48,804 nucleotides of DNA, taken from the NCBI GenBank assembly GCA_902779765.1, contig CACZCQ010000016.1, positions 1-48,804 on the forward strand. The letters run 5' to 3'. The DNA comes from an uncultured Bacteroidia bacterium (GTDB lineage Bacteria > Bacteroidota > Bacteroidia > Bacteroidales > UBA932). The translations under genes were made by a program, and so were the position numbers. Numbering within the stretch: position 1 is the first letter of the stretch; every line of letters starts with the position of its first letter. The notes below the pieces were generated by a model, which saw nothing but the letters and a program-made list of their open reading frames with translations, was not told where the DNA came from and did no database searches. Shown here in pieces: positions 35,418 through 44,804 of this stretch.

Positions 35418-35951
35418 ATGAAACGGATCTTTATTATTTTTACCCTTATCTTCGTATCTTCCCTGGTGTTCGCCCAGAAATTCCAGGTTGGAGTGCGTGA
35501 TGAGATCTTCACTGTAGAAGAGGATGATAATGAATATGCCATTTTCGGCTACATGGACGAGGACGGAACGAGTGGCTACTATCTTGGGCTGGGCAGGCCG
35601 GATGTCATCCCGGGAGCGATAATCGCTTTCGACGTTTATCACGAAACATGTGTCTACCTGGGAGCTACCCTTGCCGAGTCCCTCGAGACCATGGGATACA
35701 TCGTCGCCCTTTTCAATCAGTCCATCGGTTCCAACAAGGTCTTTGACGCTCGTCTCGGGACCGGGGAGTTACTGAAGGACAAGGGCCAGGCAATCGGAAC
35801 CTTGGAAAGGAGGATCATTGTAGGGAAACATATCAGTTTCTCATTCAAGACTCCCTCTTACCTGACCGAGAGCTTCCTGAACAAGATTACCGCCAAATCC
35901 CTTCTTTCCGGATTGAAAACGTACATCAAGATCCACCCGAAACAAGCCTGA
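35418..35951 (+). CDS. Secreted protein of unknown function
   Basis: The 177-residue protein has a signal peptide ending SLVFAQ. The mature part is mixed alpha/beta, with acidic residues early (EEDDNEYAIFGYMDEDG), a Gly/Tyr stretch and a basic C-terminus. No cysteine pattern or membrane segment follows the signal, so it is expected in the periplasm. It begins a plus-strand pair with the lipoprotein TIM barrel, whose ATG follows three bases after this stop, so the two may work together. I do not recognise the family. Confidence 0.78.
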   Translation: MKRIFIIFTLIFVSSLVFAQKFQVGVRDEIFTVEEDDNEYAIFGYMDEDGTSGYYLGLGRPDVIPGAIIAFDVYHETCVYLGATLAESLETMGYIVALFNQSIGSNKVFDARLGTGELLKDKGQAIGTLERRIIVGKHISFSFKTPSYLTESFLNKITAKSLLSGLKTYIKIHPKQA

Positions 35952-35954
35952 CGA

Positions 35955-36815
35955 ATGATGGACAAGACTTTTATTCTGGCTGCCATCGCGGCCTTTTGTA
36001 TCGGCTTTGTGTCATGCCGTAAGGCCGCTGAACCGGCATTGCCCGGGATTTCCATATTCTGCGACCATATAGAAACGGTCGCTAGACAGGAGGGAATACC
36101 GTTCGCGGAAGCTGCCGCCCGGATCAAGGAACTGGGATATGAGGGGGCTGATGTCAGGGTATTGCAGAATCCTGAAACGATAAGGATACTGGACAGTCTG
36201 GGCTTTGCCCATTCGTGCGCGATCACCGATATCGATTACGCGAAAGGGGACCAGAAGGAAATCGAGGACAGGACAATCGCTTTCATGGATGAATACGGAT
36301 ACGACCGTCTCCTCCTCGTGGTCGGGGTTATGCCTGAAGAGGGCCTTTCAGATGAAGAAAGGGAAGCGGTCAGGCAGAGGATCGCATCCTTCGCTTCGAG
36401 GGTTGCCGGTCGCGGATATACCATCATGGTAGAAGACTATGACAGCAAAAGGTCCATTTCTTATAATGCTGAGAGGATCGATTCATTATTTGCGATGTCG
36501 AAGGATCTCGGGCTGGTATTCGACTCCGGCAATTTCATTTATGCCGGTGAAGATGCGCTCGAACAGCTCGACCATTTCCGTGGCAGGATCGGGCATGTCC
36601 ACCTGAAGGACAGGACTTCACCTACCGATATGAAGTGCGTCCCGATCGGGACGGGTTGCGTTGCCATAAAGGAGATTATCGGCAGACTGGTCGAGACCGG
36701 ATATGACGGTTGGCTGACCGTCGAGCAGTTCGGGTCACGCAACATGCTCGAAGACAGCGGGGTTTCCGTGCGCAACGTAAGGGCTGCGCTTGGAAAGGAT
36801 CAGCTTTTGAAATAA
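35955..36815 (+). CDS. Xylose-isomerase-like TIM barrel lipoprotein
   Basis: The 286-residue protein has a lipoprotein signal (lipobox Phe-Val-Ser-Cys, C21) and a sugar phosphate isomerase/epimerase (AP-endonuclease-2/xylose-isomerase-like) barrel. The likely divalent-metal ligands E160 (VEDYD), D190 (FDSGNF), H216 (HVHLKD) and E257 (TVEQFG) are present, so the active site looks intact. Such enzymes isomerise or epimerise sugars, inositols or keto-acids. Export as a lipoprotein is common in Bacteroidota members with unclear substrates. The 3' end overlaps the convergent DUF3667 gene by 16 bases. Confidence 0.85.
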   Translation: MMDKTFILAAIAAFCIGFVSCRKAAEPALPGISIFCDHIETVARQEGIPFAEAAARIKELGYEGADVRVLQNPETIRILDSLGFAHSCAITDIDYAKGDQKEIEDRTIAFMDEYGYDRLLLVVGVMPEEGLSDEEREAVRQRIASFASRVAGRGYTIMVEDYDSKRSISYNAERIDSLFAMSKDLGLVFDSGNFIYAGEDALEQLDHFRGRIGHVHLKDRTSPTDMKCVPIGTGCVAIKEIIGRLVETGYDGWLTVEQFGSRNMLEDSGVSVRNVRAALGKDQLLK

Positions 36816-37699
36816 GCGATCGTAACGACGACAGCAGTAACCACTACGAGCATTGCCGCATAGAGAAGTACGTAGTGGATGCCGGTGGAAATAGCCAGCT
36901 TGAAGCTCTTCTTATAGCTGGTACCCAGCCATTGATGGTAATCTATCAGAAGTAACAGCAGCATCAAAACAACGCTGATGGATGTACTCTTCCCGAAGGT
37001 GAGGAGTACGGCGAACATCATGAAGAAGCAGAACTGGCATAGGACATAAGCCGATGCCGCAGCGCAGGCCGGAATCCCTGCCTTTTGGCGGCGGAGTGCT
37101 ATGGCCATTGCAAACCAAAGGAAAAAGAACTTGCTGAGGAACAGGGGGATTCCCTGGCTCCGGAGGTTCCTTTCTACGGCTGCCAGGGAGGTTTCCTGCG
37201 GCGTGTCCACCTCGTCCGGGAATTCGTCCAGGTGAAGATATGTATATGCACCCTGCACGATACGGATCGTATTCTTGACGACGCTTACCATTTTTTCTTC
37301 ATGTGCTCCTTTGACCTCGATGTCCGAGTTGTCGGCATTGAAAGGGAGCGTCTTCTTCTGTTGGATTGGCTGGAGTATGGATGACAGCAGCGCGAAGAAG
37401 GCGAAAAAGACAATCAGGGATGTAAGAGGGGCCAGATACTTGTCACGGTCTCCCTTTATATAGTCCCTGATCATATAACCGGGACGGAGGATGAGGTGCG
37501 TGAAGGTCCTTTTCGCGTCTTCATTCAAGAACGGGATACCGTCGAAAGCCCCTTTGTAGAAGTCACCGGAACTCTTCTTGAATATCCTCTTCTTCGGTTC
37601 CTTCGGTTTCTTCCAGGGGTTGAAACCCACTTTTTGCCAAATCACAAAAGCGCGTCTGCGGACACTGAGATAATGCTGTATGTCCATTGCCTTTACCAT
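36800..37699 (-). CDS. DUF3667 family membrane protein
   Basis: The product is a protein of about 299 residues with a soluble N-terminal third, then four or more membrane segments. The block RPGYMIRDYIKGDRDKYLAPLTSLI (in part) is the DUF3667 hallmark. Unlike many family members I see no N-terminal zinc-ribbon cysteines. I use ATG 37699; ATG 37687 is close behind, and both lie shortly after a TATATTCA box (minus strand, 37716-37709). Function is unknown. It is convergent with the TIM-barrel gene and divergent from the AlkZ-like gene. Confidence 0.82.
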   Translation of the reverse strand: MVKAMDIQHYLSVRRRAFVIWQKVGFNPWKKPKEPKKRIFKKSSGDFYKGAFDGIPFLNEDAKRTFTHLILRPGYMIRDYIKGDRDKYLAPLTSLIVFFAFFALLSSILQPIQQKKTLPFNADNSDIEVKGAHEEKMVSVVKNTIRIVQGAYTYLHLDEFPDEVDTPQETSLAAVERNLRSQGIPLFLSKFFFLWFAMAIALRRQKAGIPACAAASAYVLCQFCFFMMFAVLLTFGKSTSISVVLMLLLLLIDYHQWLGTSYKKSFKLAISTGIHYVLLYAAMLVVVTAVVVTIAYFKS

Positions 37700-37770
37700 A
37701 ATAACGAATGAATATAGCAATATTAATCAGTTTTTTCATCATAGTTGACTACTATTTCGCGACTATGCTG

Positions 37771-37778
37771 TATATTTA
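37771..37778 (+). promoter_or_regulatory. TATATTTA -7-like box for the AlkZ-like gene
   Basis: One mismatch from TAnnTTTG, 12 bases before ATG 37791. I see no convincing -33 element. Confidence 0.4.
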
Positions 37779-37790
37779 CGTTATCAGAAT

Positions 37791-38831
37791 ATGAATCCGG
37801 TAGCCCTTCGACTTCTCAACCAGCAACTCATTAGTCCCCAGTTCAACGACCCGGCTGAGGTCGTTGGTTATATGGGTGCCGTCCAGGCCCAGGAATACCG
37901 CCTGATGAGATGGGCGGTGGCGATGCGTACGCGCCGTCCCTCGGCAAAGGCTTTCAAGAAGGCTTTTGACAGCGGCAGGATAGTAAGGCTGCATCTGATG
38001 CGCGGTACGTGGCAGTTGGTATCGGCCGAAGATTACTGGCCATTGCTCGGATTATGCGGATCCAAGGCTTTGGCTGTGACAAAGGGATGGATGCACAGCA
38101 ACAAGATAAGCATTCCGGATGATGAAATCGCCGGAATACGGGAAATCCTTGCCTGGACTGCTGACGGAAAGGGGAGTGCAACCAAGGAAGACTTCATTCT
38201 CTCTCTGGCCGCAAAAGGGATAAGGATGGATGATCACAGGCTCTCGTACCATATCCGCCTGGCTGAGATTTCCGGGATCCTTTGCAGCGGTGACCTCCTG
38301 CCGATGAAGGCTACATATTCACTGACTGAAAACAAGGTCCGTCCACGGAGGGAGACTGACCGTGACGAGGCATTGCTGACACTGACAAGAAAGTACTTCC
38401 AGAGCCGCCAACCTGCAACCCTCGAGGACTTTGTCTGGTGGTCGGGACTGAATATCAGTGACTGCCGCAGGGGGATAGGGCTCATGGGCGGTTCTGTCCA
38501 TAGGGAACTGTATGCAGGCCGCGAATACTATCTTACGGACAGTTGCAGGACACGCGGATTCAGGAAGGGGAGATACCTGTTCATCCCCCCTTACGATGAA
38601 TATCTGATCAGTTATAAAAGCCGCGATATCGTACTGCCACCCGAGCACAGTCACAGGGCGCATAACAACAGTGGCATATTCCAGCCCGTCATAGCGCTCG
38701 ACGGGACCATTTGCGGCAACTGGACTCCTTTCAAGGAGGATTTTAAGACGGAATTCTTCCGTGGTGACCATTCCGCGGGTATCCGCGAAGAATGGACAAG
38801 ATTCAGGAATTTTCAGAATAATACTAAATAA
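37791..38831 (+). CDS. AlkZ-like DNA glycosylase (winged-helix HTH_42 family)
   Basis: The 346-residue cytoplasmic protein belongs to the winged-helix family that includes AlkZ and YcaQ. The catalytic Gln-x-Gln motif is Q32-A33-Q34 in GAVQAQEYR, and the block RIVRLHLMRGTWQLV is characteristic. AlkZ/YcaQ enzymes remove bulky or crosslinked bases from DNA, some giving self-resistance to genotoxic natural products. Here there is no biosynthetic cluster beside it, so a general repair role is likelier. It follows its own TATATTTA-type box and lies ten bases before an M28 peptidase gene. Confidence 0.87.
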   Translation: MNPVALRLLNQQLISPQFNDPAEVVGYMGAVQAQEYRLMRWAVAMRTRRPSAKAFKKAFDSGRIVRLHLMRGTWQLVSAEDYWPLLGLCGSKALAVTKGWMHSNKISIPDDEIAGIREILAWTADGKGSATKEDFILSLAAKGIRMDDHRLSYHIRLAEISGILCSGDLLPMKATYSLTENKVRPRRETDRDEALLTLTRKYFQSRQPATLEDFVWWSGLNISDCRRGIGLMGGSVHRELYAGREYYLTDSCRTRGFRKGRYLFIPPYDEYLISYKSRDIVLPPEHSHRAHNNSGIFQPVIALDGTICGNWTPFKEDFKTEFFRGDHSAGIREEWTRFRNFQNNTK

Positions 38832-38841
38832 TTGAACGACG

Positions 38842-40113
38842 ATGGCTAATCCAAACTACTTTAAAAGAATGCTGGTCCTCCTGCTGACCGTTGTCTCTGT
38901 GCAGGTTTATGCCCAGGACATGGTTCATTACAAGAGGGTGGTGAAGGAGTTGAGTTCGGCAAAGTACCAGGGGCGTGGCTATGCCCGTGGAGGTGCGAAC
39001 AAGGCGGGGAAATTCCTTCGGAAAGAGTTCGCTAAGGCTGGGGCAGATGAAGTGATATGCCAGCCTTTTGTATTGGATATCAATACCTTCCCTGGGAAGA
39101 TGAAACTTTCAGTCGACGGGAAGAAGATGATTCCAGGAGTGGATTTTACCATGCGTGAGTTTGCACCCGGATTCCGCGGGACATTCCCGATATATTACAT
39201 CGATACGTTGAACTACAATTCCGAAAAGATATTCAGTGACCTGTCCCTGCCTGAGAACAAGGATGCTTTTGTGGTTTGCGACTTCATGTTCTCATACAAG
39301 CACGGAGCGGATTTCAAGCGCTTGCAAAGCAAGGACGGAGCGCCGAACGCAGGCATAATCTTTACCTGGGATGAACCTCTGAAGTTCTACAAGGCCTATG
39401 GCGAGAGGGTCGGTGACAAACCCGTTATGTGGGTGCCGCACAGGTTCCCGAAGGATGCCAGGACCCTGACTGCCGACATCGAGAACAAGTTCCTTGACGA
39501 CTACGAGTGCTTCAACGTCATCGCCAAGGTAGAGGGACGCAGGCACGACAGCTGTTATGTGTTCACGGCTCATTACGACCATCTTGGTAACCTTGGCCGT
39601 CGGGTGTATTATGCAGGGGCTAATGACAATGCGTCAGGAACTGCCGCCATCGTCACCTTTGCCGCGTATTATGCGAAGAACCGTCCCGAATACGACATGT
39701 ATTTCATTGCTTTCTCGGGTGAAGATGCCTATCTGCGTGGATCCGAGTGGTATGTCGACCATCCTGTCGTTCCGCTCGGGAGTATCCGGTATCTTTTCAA
39801 CATCGACATGATCGGTGACAACAATCCGGTCCAGTACTGCGAGGTCAGCGATGAAGGGATGAGGGGTTATGCCTTATTCGAGAAGATCAACGATGAAGCG
39901 GATTATTTCAAGGCACTGAACCGTGGCAAGCTGGCAGGAAACAGCGACCATTATCCTTTTGCCGTCCGTCACGTGCCCTGCATTTTCCTGGAAAACGAAG
40001 AGGGTGACACCTTCAAGTATTATCACACGATTCATGACACTTGGGAGAATGCAGTTTTCGACAGTTACGAACCCGTTTTCCGTCTGGTCAGGGATTTCAT
40101 TGAAAGATACTAG
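38842..40113 (+). CDS. Secreted M28-family zinc aminopeptidase
   Basis: The 423-residue protein has a signal peptide ending VQVYAQ and an M28 domain in its second half. The first-metal ligand H244 is in HYDH and the bridging D262 in ANDNASG. E294 in FSGEDAYLRGS is the catalytic base region, D322 is in NIDMIGD and H395 in YHTIHDT. The usual EE pair is ED, which other family members tolerate. It probably removes N-terminal residues from peptides in the periplasm or outside. The next gene follows after eight bases, and the AlkZ-like gene ends ten bases upstream. Confidence 0.9.
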   Translation: MANPNYFKRMLVLLLTVVSVQVYAQDMVHYKRVVKELSSAKYQGRGYARGGANKAGKFLRKEFAKAGADEVICQPFVLDINTFPGKMKLSVDGKKMIPGVDFTMREFAPGFRGTFPIYYIDTLNYNSEKIFSDLSLPENKDAFVVCDFMFSYKHGADFKRLQSKDGAPNAGIIFTWDEPLKFYKAYGERVGDKPVMWVPHRFPKDARTLTADIENKFLDDYECFNVIAKVEGRRHDSCYVFTAHYDHLGNLGRRVYYAGANDNASGTAAIVTFAAYYAKNRPEYDMYFIAFSGEDAYLRGSEWYVDHPVVPLGSIRYLFNIDMIGDNNPVQYCEVSDEGMRGYALFEKINDEADYFKALNRGKLAGNSDHYPFAVRHVPCIFLENEEGDTFKYYHTIHDTWENAVFDSYEPVFRLVRDFIERY

Positions 40114-40121
40114 TCAACGTC

Positions 40122-40568
40122 ATGAAAACCACTCCCTGGATCTGGCTTTGTATCGCAAGCCTTCTTCTGGTGTCCTGCTCAGCTCCGAGGCATGCACCGT
40201 TGAATGATGCATACACATCAGAAGAACTTACGGACTATATCTGGAAATTCAAGGATTCGCATCCGGAAGGGTTCACACTCTCGCTCAGTACATTGACTGA
40301 ACCTTCGGAAGGTATCAGTGCCGCCTATTATTCTTCAAGCATGGTCCTTGACAAGGATGGCTTGGAAACCGTCGTGTCGCATTCGCTTGCGCATGATGGG
40401 CATGTGGGGGGATGGTTCAGTTCCAAGGACAGTCTCTATTACATAGACAGTGTCCGCCTGTTCCCTGAGAATAAAAGGAACAAGGCGCTCCGTTTCGCCC
40501 GCAGGAACAAGCAGGATGCCGTTTATGTGATTTCGACCTCGGAAGAGATCTGGGTGCGTTATGACTGA
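40122..40568 (+). CDS. Small lipoprotein of unknown function
   Basis: The 148-residue product has a lipoprotein signal (Leu-Val-Ser-Cys). The mature part is polar and mixed alpha/beta, with HDGHVGGWFSSKDSLYY in the middle and a basic NKRNKALRFARRNKQD helix before a short C-terminal strand. No cysteine other than the lipobox stands out, and I recognise no family. It follows the M28 peptidase by eight bases and is probably co-transcribed. Its 3' end overlaps the convergent beta-helix gene by ten bases. Confidence 0.75.
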   Translation: MKTTPWIWLCIASLLLVSCSAPRHAPLNDAYTSEELTDYIWKFKDSHPEGFTLSLSTLTEPSEGISAAYYSSSMVLDKDGLETVVSHSLAHDGHVGGWFSSKDSLYYIDSVRLFPENKRNKALRFARRNKQDAVYVISTSEEIWVRYD

Positions 40569-41911
40569 TTGAACGGACGTCCGGGTGAATACACGACGGA
40601 GTCAGGATTGTCGCATTCTACCCTTTCCAGCCTGACCAGCGTCGTATCATACTCCATCCCGGGCGCGTCTATTGCATTGAGGAGGCGGATTACGCTCTTA
40701 CCGATCCTGGAGTCTCTTAGGATGATGCTGTCTACAGGAGTACGGCTCTGTATAAGTACCGGGATTTCGTTTTCCACTGATACCCGTTCGAAGACAATGT
40801 TGCTTTGTACGGGTATTTCTGCATAGGGATAGTAGCTGCGGGAGTATTGGTCATGGTCGAAATGCAGGCACAGCGCAACGTTCCGTTTTTTCTGCAGCCT
40901 GATGTCGCGGAATACCACATTGCGTACTCCACAGCTGTGGCAGATGTTCGTGTCCTGGGACATGGTCCAGGTGATTCCGTCAGGATAGGTGACCGTCCCT
41001 TCCTTATGGTCCGGCCTGCAAGTCGAAGTGTAATTCATCTTTACCTTCGGACCGTTGCTCCGGTAGATCCTTCCGTTACTCACCACGGCGTCTCCCGATG
41101 ACTGGATATCCATCCCTTCCTCCCAGTCTCGCCAGCCTCCTGCAAGGATCCTCGCGAAAAACCCGGTAGTACCGTTCTCGGGGTCGTCTAGGTCGACGCA
41201 GTCTTCGATGATGCCGTCCTCGATCCAACCGAGTTCCGGGTTGGATGTCGTATAATCATGAGCATTGAGGGCGATAGGGTCGTCGTACGTCTTGAATACG
41301 CCGTGTCTTACTGCGAAACCTTTTCCCGGACCGAAATGCACCGCATCCTTCATGCCCTCGATGTGTACGTTCTCCACCGTCGCGTTTTCAAATGTGCATA
41401 TCTGGATGGCAAAGTCGTGAGGGGGAAGGTCCAGAAGGGTAAAGTGGTCTATCTCCAGGTTCTTTACATAGAAAAATGCCGCCTGGCAGGAAAGGCCCAC
41501 TATGCCGGGCATGTCCAATCCTTGTCCTGAGCGGCTGTCCAGCCCGTTGCATCGGAGATGGAGCCCGTCGATACGGATATTTTCATCATATTCCCTGTTG
41601 AACGCACCACGGTTGATGAATGCGAACCTGGCAGCGAGACTGTCGGGACCGATGGTTTTGCTCAGGACCACACCTTCATCGAATGACAGGTCTGTCTCAG
41701 AATCCAGGATCATCGTCCTGCAGATGGAATAAGTCCCGGCCTTCCGTACACGGATCTTTCCTCCTCCGTCCAGGCATTTTTGCAATGCCGCTGAATTCGC
41801 CATGGCGTCATTCTCCGGAAGGAAGCCGTACTTGTCGGCATATTTTACAGGCTGGCAGGCGGCAGATATGGCCGCAACGATCAGAATACAGTGTAAGAAT
41901 CTCTTGTTCAT
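40559..41911 (-). CDS. Right-handed beta-helix protein, polysaccharide-enzyme-like
   Basis: The 450-residue exported protein has a signal or lipoprotein signal (Ala-Ala-Cys near residue 19), then a pectate-lyase-like N-terminal cap (NDAMANSAALQKCLDGGGKIRVRKAGTY, in part) and about ten parallel beta-helix turns. It most resembles GH28-like or related helix enzymes that act on uronate-containing or other plant polysaccharides. The helix shows Asp pairs such as YDDP and DLDDPEN, but I cannot assign catalytic residues with certainty. It is the last gene of the minus-strand operon; its ATG overlaps the stop of the other beta-helix gene by four bases. Confidence 0.8.
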   Translation of the reverse strand: MNKRFLHCILIVAAISAACQPVKYADKYGFLPENDAMANSAALQKCLDGGGKIRVRKAGTYSICRTMILDSETDLSFDEGVVLSKTIGPDSLAARFAFINRGAFNREYDENIRIDGLHLRCNGLDSRSGQGLDMPGIVGLSCQAAFFYVKNLEIDHFTLLDLPPHDFAIQICTFENATVENVHIEGMKDAVHFGPGKGFAVRHGVFKTYDDPIALNAHDYTTSNPELGWIEDGIIEDCVDLDDPENGTTGFFARILAGGWRDWEEGMDIQSSGDAVVSNGRIYRSNGPKVKMNYTSTCRPDHKEGTVTYPDGITWTMSQDTNICHSCGVRNVVFRDIRLQKKRNVALCLHFDHDQYSRSYYPYAEIPVQSNIVFERVSVENEIPVLIQSRTPVDSIILRDSRIGKSVIRLLNAIDAPGMEYDTTLVRLERVECDNPDSVVYSPGRPFNQS

Positions 41912-43941
41912 TGTAATCCAGCGGGTGTATGCAGTTCGTCAGAAACGCCGTTCACCCGGCCTGAGAAGCCGGCAACGGAGAAGGCGGAGGCCTTGGAGGT
42001 AGGTGGGATCCGGGACAGGTCCGGAAGGATGAATCCGGGAATTGAATCCAGTATGGCCGGGTGGTCGGTAAAGCCCGCCAACGGGTCGGATGTGTCACGG
42101 AATCCGGGATTCCATTCAGTCTTCCAATTGTCACTCATGTGGGATATGAAATTGGCGCTTCCGGAGATGTCGTCATTGTAGTAATGTTCACTCCATACCA
42201 CTTTCTCAAAAGCCCATCTTACATTGTAGAAAACATTGCGGATGAATTCGTTCCGCTGGGGTTCGGCGGGGTCCCCTTCATAATAAGAGGTGAATTCGGG
42301 ATAGTGTGCCCTGAATGCCGGTCCGTCCACCAGGGCCACGGAGTCCCGGTGGGCGACTAGCCGGTCGGCTCCCCAGGTCTTCAGGCGTCCATCAGTCTTC
42401 ACGGCAGCGCATGGAAGGTCCATGAATATGTTGTCATGGTAGCGGATATCGCTTCCGCCACCGATCTGTACCGGCGGGGAAGTGATGTTCCTGAATATAT
42501 TCCCGTATACTTCAACGGCTCCGGAGCCATCGTCGTGGTAAAGCGCTCGTACGTTGAATGGCACTTCTATGTCGTGGAAATAATTCCCGCGTATCACGCT
42601 GCCACGCTGGGCTGGATTGCGGCCGTGGTAGAGAGCCCCGTTGTCTTCTATATCCATGCAGACGTGATGCACGTTGCAGTACTCCACAGTCTGGTCGTTG
42701 CCCAGCATCAGGATGGCCATGGTCGCCGACTGATAGAATTCGCAACCTGAGATGCGGTTGCCCAGTCCTGCCATGACGACTCCCACACGGTATTGCATCT
42801 CTATGCGGTTGAAGTTATGGATGCGGCAGTTCTCCACGTAGTTGTCTCCACGGACTATGTTCACGCGGTCACCGCCTCCCAGTTCCACAGCTCCTGCTCC
42901 CAAGTCGTAAAGTTCGCACCGGCTGAGTCCGCACGAGCGGCTGTCGCGGTCTATCCTGGCTGCAACATGCCCCATCCCATGGATGCTGCATTCTTCCAGG
43001 CGTGTATTCCGACATCCGTTGATGGCCACGGCGTCCCCGCGGGAGCAGGAAAACTCCAGACCCGAGAGAACCACATCGCTGCATCCGGTAAGCAGCACTA
43101 GCACATCTGGCATCACACTTATCTCAAGGCAGCGCGTGCCTTCGGGGAGCATGAGCCAGCCCCTTCTGCCGGGAACATCCAGGGAATACTCTCCCGGGAG
43201 GGTGACTTCATCAGGGATATTCAGGACCTTCCAGCGCTGGAACTGTTCGCCCGGCTGATGACCGAATCCATAATTGGTCAGGCTGCCCGCCTCGATGGTC
43301 TTGTCCTGGCCGATATGCCTGATCGGCACCAGTTCGGAGGTCCACCCGAAACGGAAACATCCCCATAACCAACCCAGTCCGGGATACCTCCACTCAAGCG
43401 GGCGGTCTTCCTTGAAAGCGATGACTCCATACCCGTCGCCTTCGGCCGGACGGATATAACCTCTTCCTGGTATGACGACGGAATCAAGTGGTATGGGAGC
43501 CTTGTCCGGCCATTCGCTCAGGCGCATCGGTACCCCGTCAGCGAACATTTCGGACCAGGAAGGTCCGGTAAGGTGCGGGTCACCTTTAGGAATAATATCT
43601 CCCAGAGGATAGCGCCGGAGGTTCACCCGCATCACTCCATTCCCGAATTCCTTATCGCGGTGCAGACGGCGCAAGGGGATGCGCACGCCTCCGTTGATGC
43701 ACGCTCCTTCGCCACGGATCACCAAGTCTGTCTTCCCTTCGATTCTCAATGATTCCTTGAGCCTGTAAACTCCCTTATGCAGCACTATGGTGTCTCCACT
43801 GCACGCTTGGTCGACTGCCCGCTGCAATGCGGTTGCACGCCGCACAGTGATCGTCCGTGCATGGATGCCGGGACTCGTCACGGCCAGGACCGACATGGCG
43901 GCCGCAATAAAAGCCAAAGTATTTCCCAGTAACGGTTTCAT
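41908..43941 (-). CDS. Right-handed beta-helix protein, GH141-like candidate
   Basis: The 677-residue exported protein has a signal peptide and an N-terminal cap (TALQRAVDQACSGDTIVL). An inserted beta domain follows with the MFADGVPMRLSEWPDK pattern (about residues 130-145), and a long parallel beta-helix with HDIEVPFNVRALYHDDGSG follows that. The combination resembles GH141/GH110/GH120-type helix enzymes that remove sugars from complex pectins or arabinoxylan; GH141 is my best guess. ATG 43941 is preferred over the TTG three bases earlier. Its start touches the AmrS stop (TGATG), and it overlaps the next beta-helix gene by four bases, so the two are coupled. Confidence 0.78.
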   Translation of the reverse strand: MKPLLGNTLAFIAAAMSVLAVTSPGIHARTITVRRATALQRAVDQACSGDTIVLHKGVYRLKESLRIEGKTDLVIRGEGACINGGVRIPLRRLHRDKEFGNGVMRVNLRRYPLGDIIPKGDPHLTGPSWSEMFADGVPMRLSEWPDKAPIPLDSVVIPGRGYIRPAEGDGYGVIAFKEDRPLEWRYPGLGWLWGCFRFGWTSELVPIRHIGQDKTIEAGSLTNYGFGHQPGEQFQRWKVLNIPDEVTLPGEYSLDVPGRRGWLMLPEGTRCLEISVMPDVLVLLTGCSDVVLSGLEFSCSRGDAVAINGCRNTRLEECSIHGMGHVAARIDRDSRSCGLSRCELYDLGAGAVELGGGDRVNIVRGDNYVENCRIHNFNRIEMQYRVGVVMAGLGNRISGCEFYQSATMAILMLGNDQTVEYCNVHHVCMDIEDNGALYHGRNPAQRGSVIRGNYFHDIEVPFNVRALYHDDGSGAVEVYGNIFRNITSPPVQIGGGSDIRYHDNIFMDLPCAAVKTDGRLKTWGADRLVAHRDSVALVDGPAFRAHYPEFTSYYEGDPAEPQRNEFIRNVFYNVRWAFEKVVWSEHYYNDDISGSANFISHMSDNWKTEWNPGFRDTSDPLAGFTDHPAILDSIPGFILPDLSRIPPTSKASAFSVAGFSGRVNGVSDELHTPAGLQ

Positions 43942-44804
43942 CAAATATTACCTAGATATACATCAATCATTCCGGATGCATGGGCGATTTCCTTCGCCCT
44001 CAAAAGAGTATTCTTCGGAGTCGGTTCCGATTCAGTCCACCTGTACCTTGGGAAGAATCTGCTGAAATGCAGAGGCACGTGCTGAAGGCCGTTCTCCGCC
44101 ATCCATCTGCAGAGTCTGCCTACTTGTTCCTCCGAATCATTGAGTCCGGTGACAAGAAGGTTCGTGATTTCCATATGTACACCGGCATCCCTCATGGTCA
44201 GGATATTCCTGAGCACAGGCTTGAGGGATGCTCCGCAGTATCTGCGGTAGAAAGAGTCGTCCATCGCCTTGATGTCGATATTGGCGGCATCGATGAACGG
44301 CAGAAGCTCCCTTAAGGGTTCCTCTTCCACGTATCCTGCTGAAACGATGATGTTTTTAAGGCCATTGTCGTGGGCGAGAACTGCGATGTCGTACATATAC
44401 TCCCACCAGGTGAACGGCTCGGTGTATGTGAAAGCGATGGAAGGTAGCCCTTGATTCAGGCATAGACCGACGACCTCGTCCGGAGGCAGTGGAGTGGAAT
44501 CCGCCTGTTCAGGAGTGACCTGGGAGATGGAACTGTTCTGGCACCATCGGCAAGAAAGGTTGCATCCGGTACAGCTCAGCGACAGACAGAATGATCCGGG
44601 CATGAACTGATTGAGGGGCTTCTTTTCGACAGGGTCTACGGCAAGCGCGCAGGGAATCCCGTACGAGAGGGCGTACAGTTTGCCGTCACGGCATTCACGG
44701 CTGCGGCAAATCCCTCTCCCGCCTTCCCTGATCAGGCAATGATGGGGACAGAGCTGGCATTGCACTCCTTCGGCTGAAGGCTTATAGAACCTGGCCTCTT
44801 TCAT
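43941..44804 (-). CDS. amrS: AmmeMemoRadiSam system radical SAM enzyme
   Basis: The 287-residue radical SAM protein has the cluster motif C81-x3-C85-x2-C88 in GCNLSCRWCQN. Four N-terminal cysteines (C16, C19, C23, C33) probably hold an extra site, as in pyruvate formate-lyase activase-like AmmeMemoRadiSam enzymes. The GYVEEEPL block and the DIKAMDD motif are typical. The reaction is not known for the family. Its ATG overlaps the stop of the fused B-A gene by four bases, and its stop touches the beta-helix start. The start was chosen at MKEARFY because the longer frame is not conserved. Confidence 0.92.
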   Translation of the reverse strand: MKEARFYKPSAEGVQCQLCPHHCLIREGGRGICRSRECRDGKLYALSYGIPCALAVDPVEKKPLNQFMPGSFCLSLSCTGCNLSCRWCQNSSISQVTPEQADSTPLPPDEVVGLCLNQGLPSIAFTYTEPFTWWEYMYDIAVLAHDNGLKNIIVSAGYVEEEPLRELLPFIDAANIDIKAMDDSFYRRYCGASLKPVLRNILTMRDAGVHMEITNLLVTGLNDSEEQVGRLCRWMAENGLQHVPLHFSRFFPRYRWTESEPTPKNTLLRAKEIAHASGMIDVYLGNI

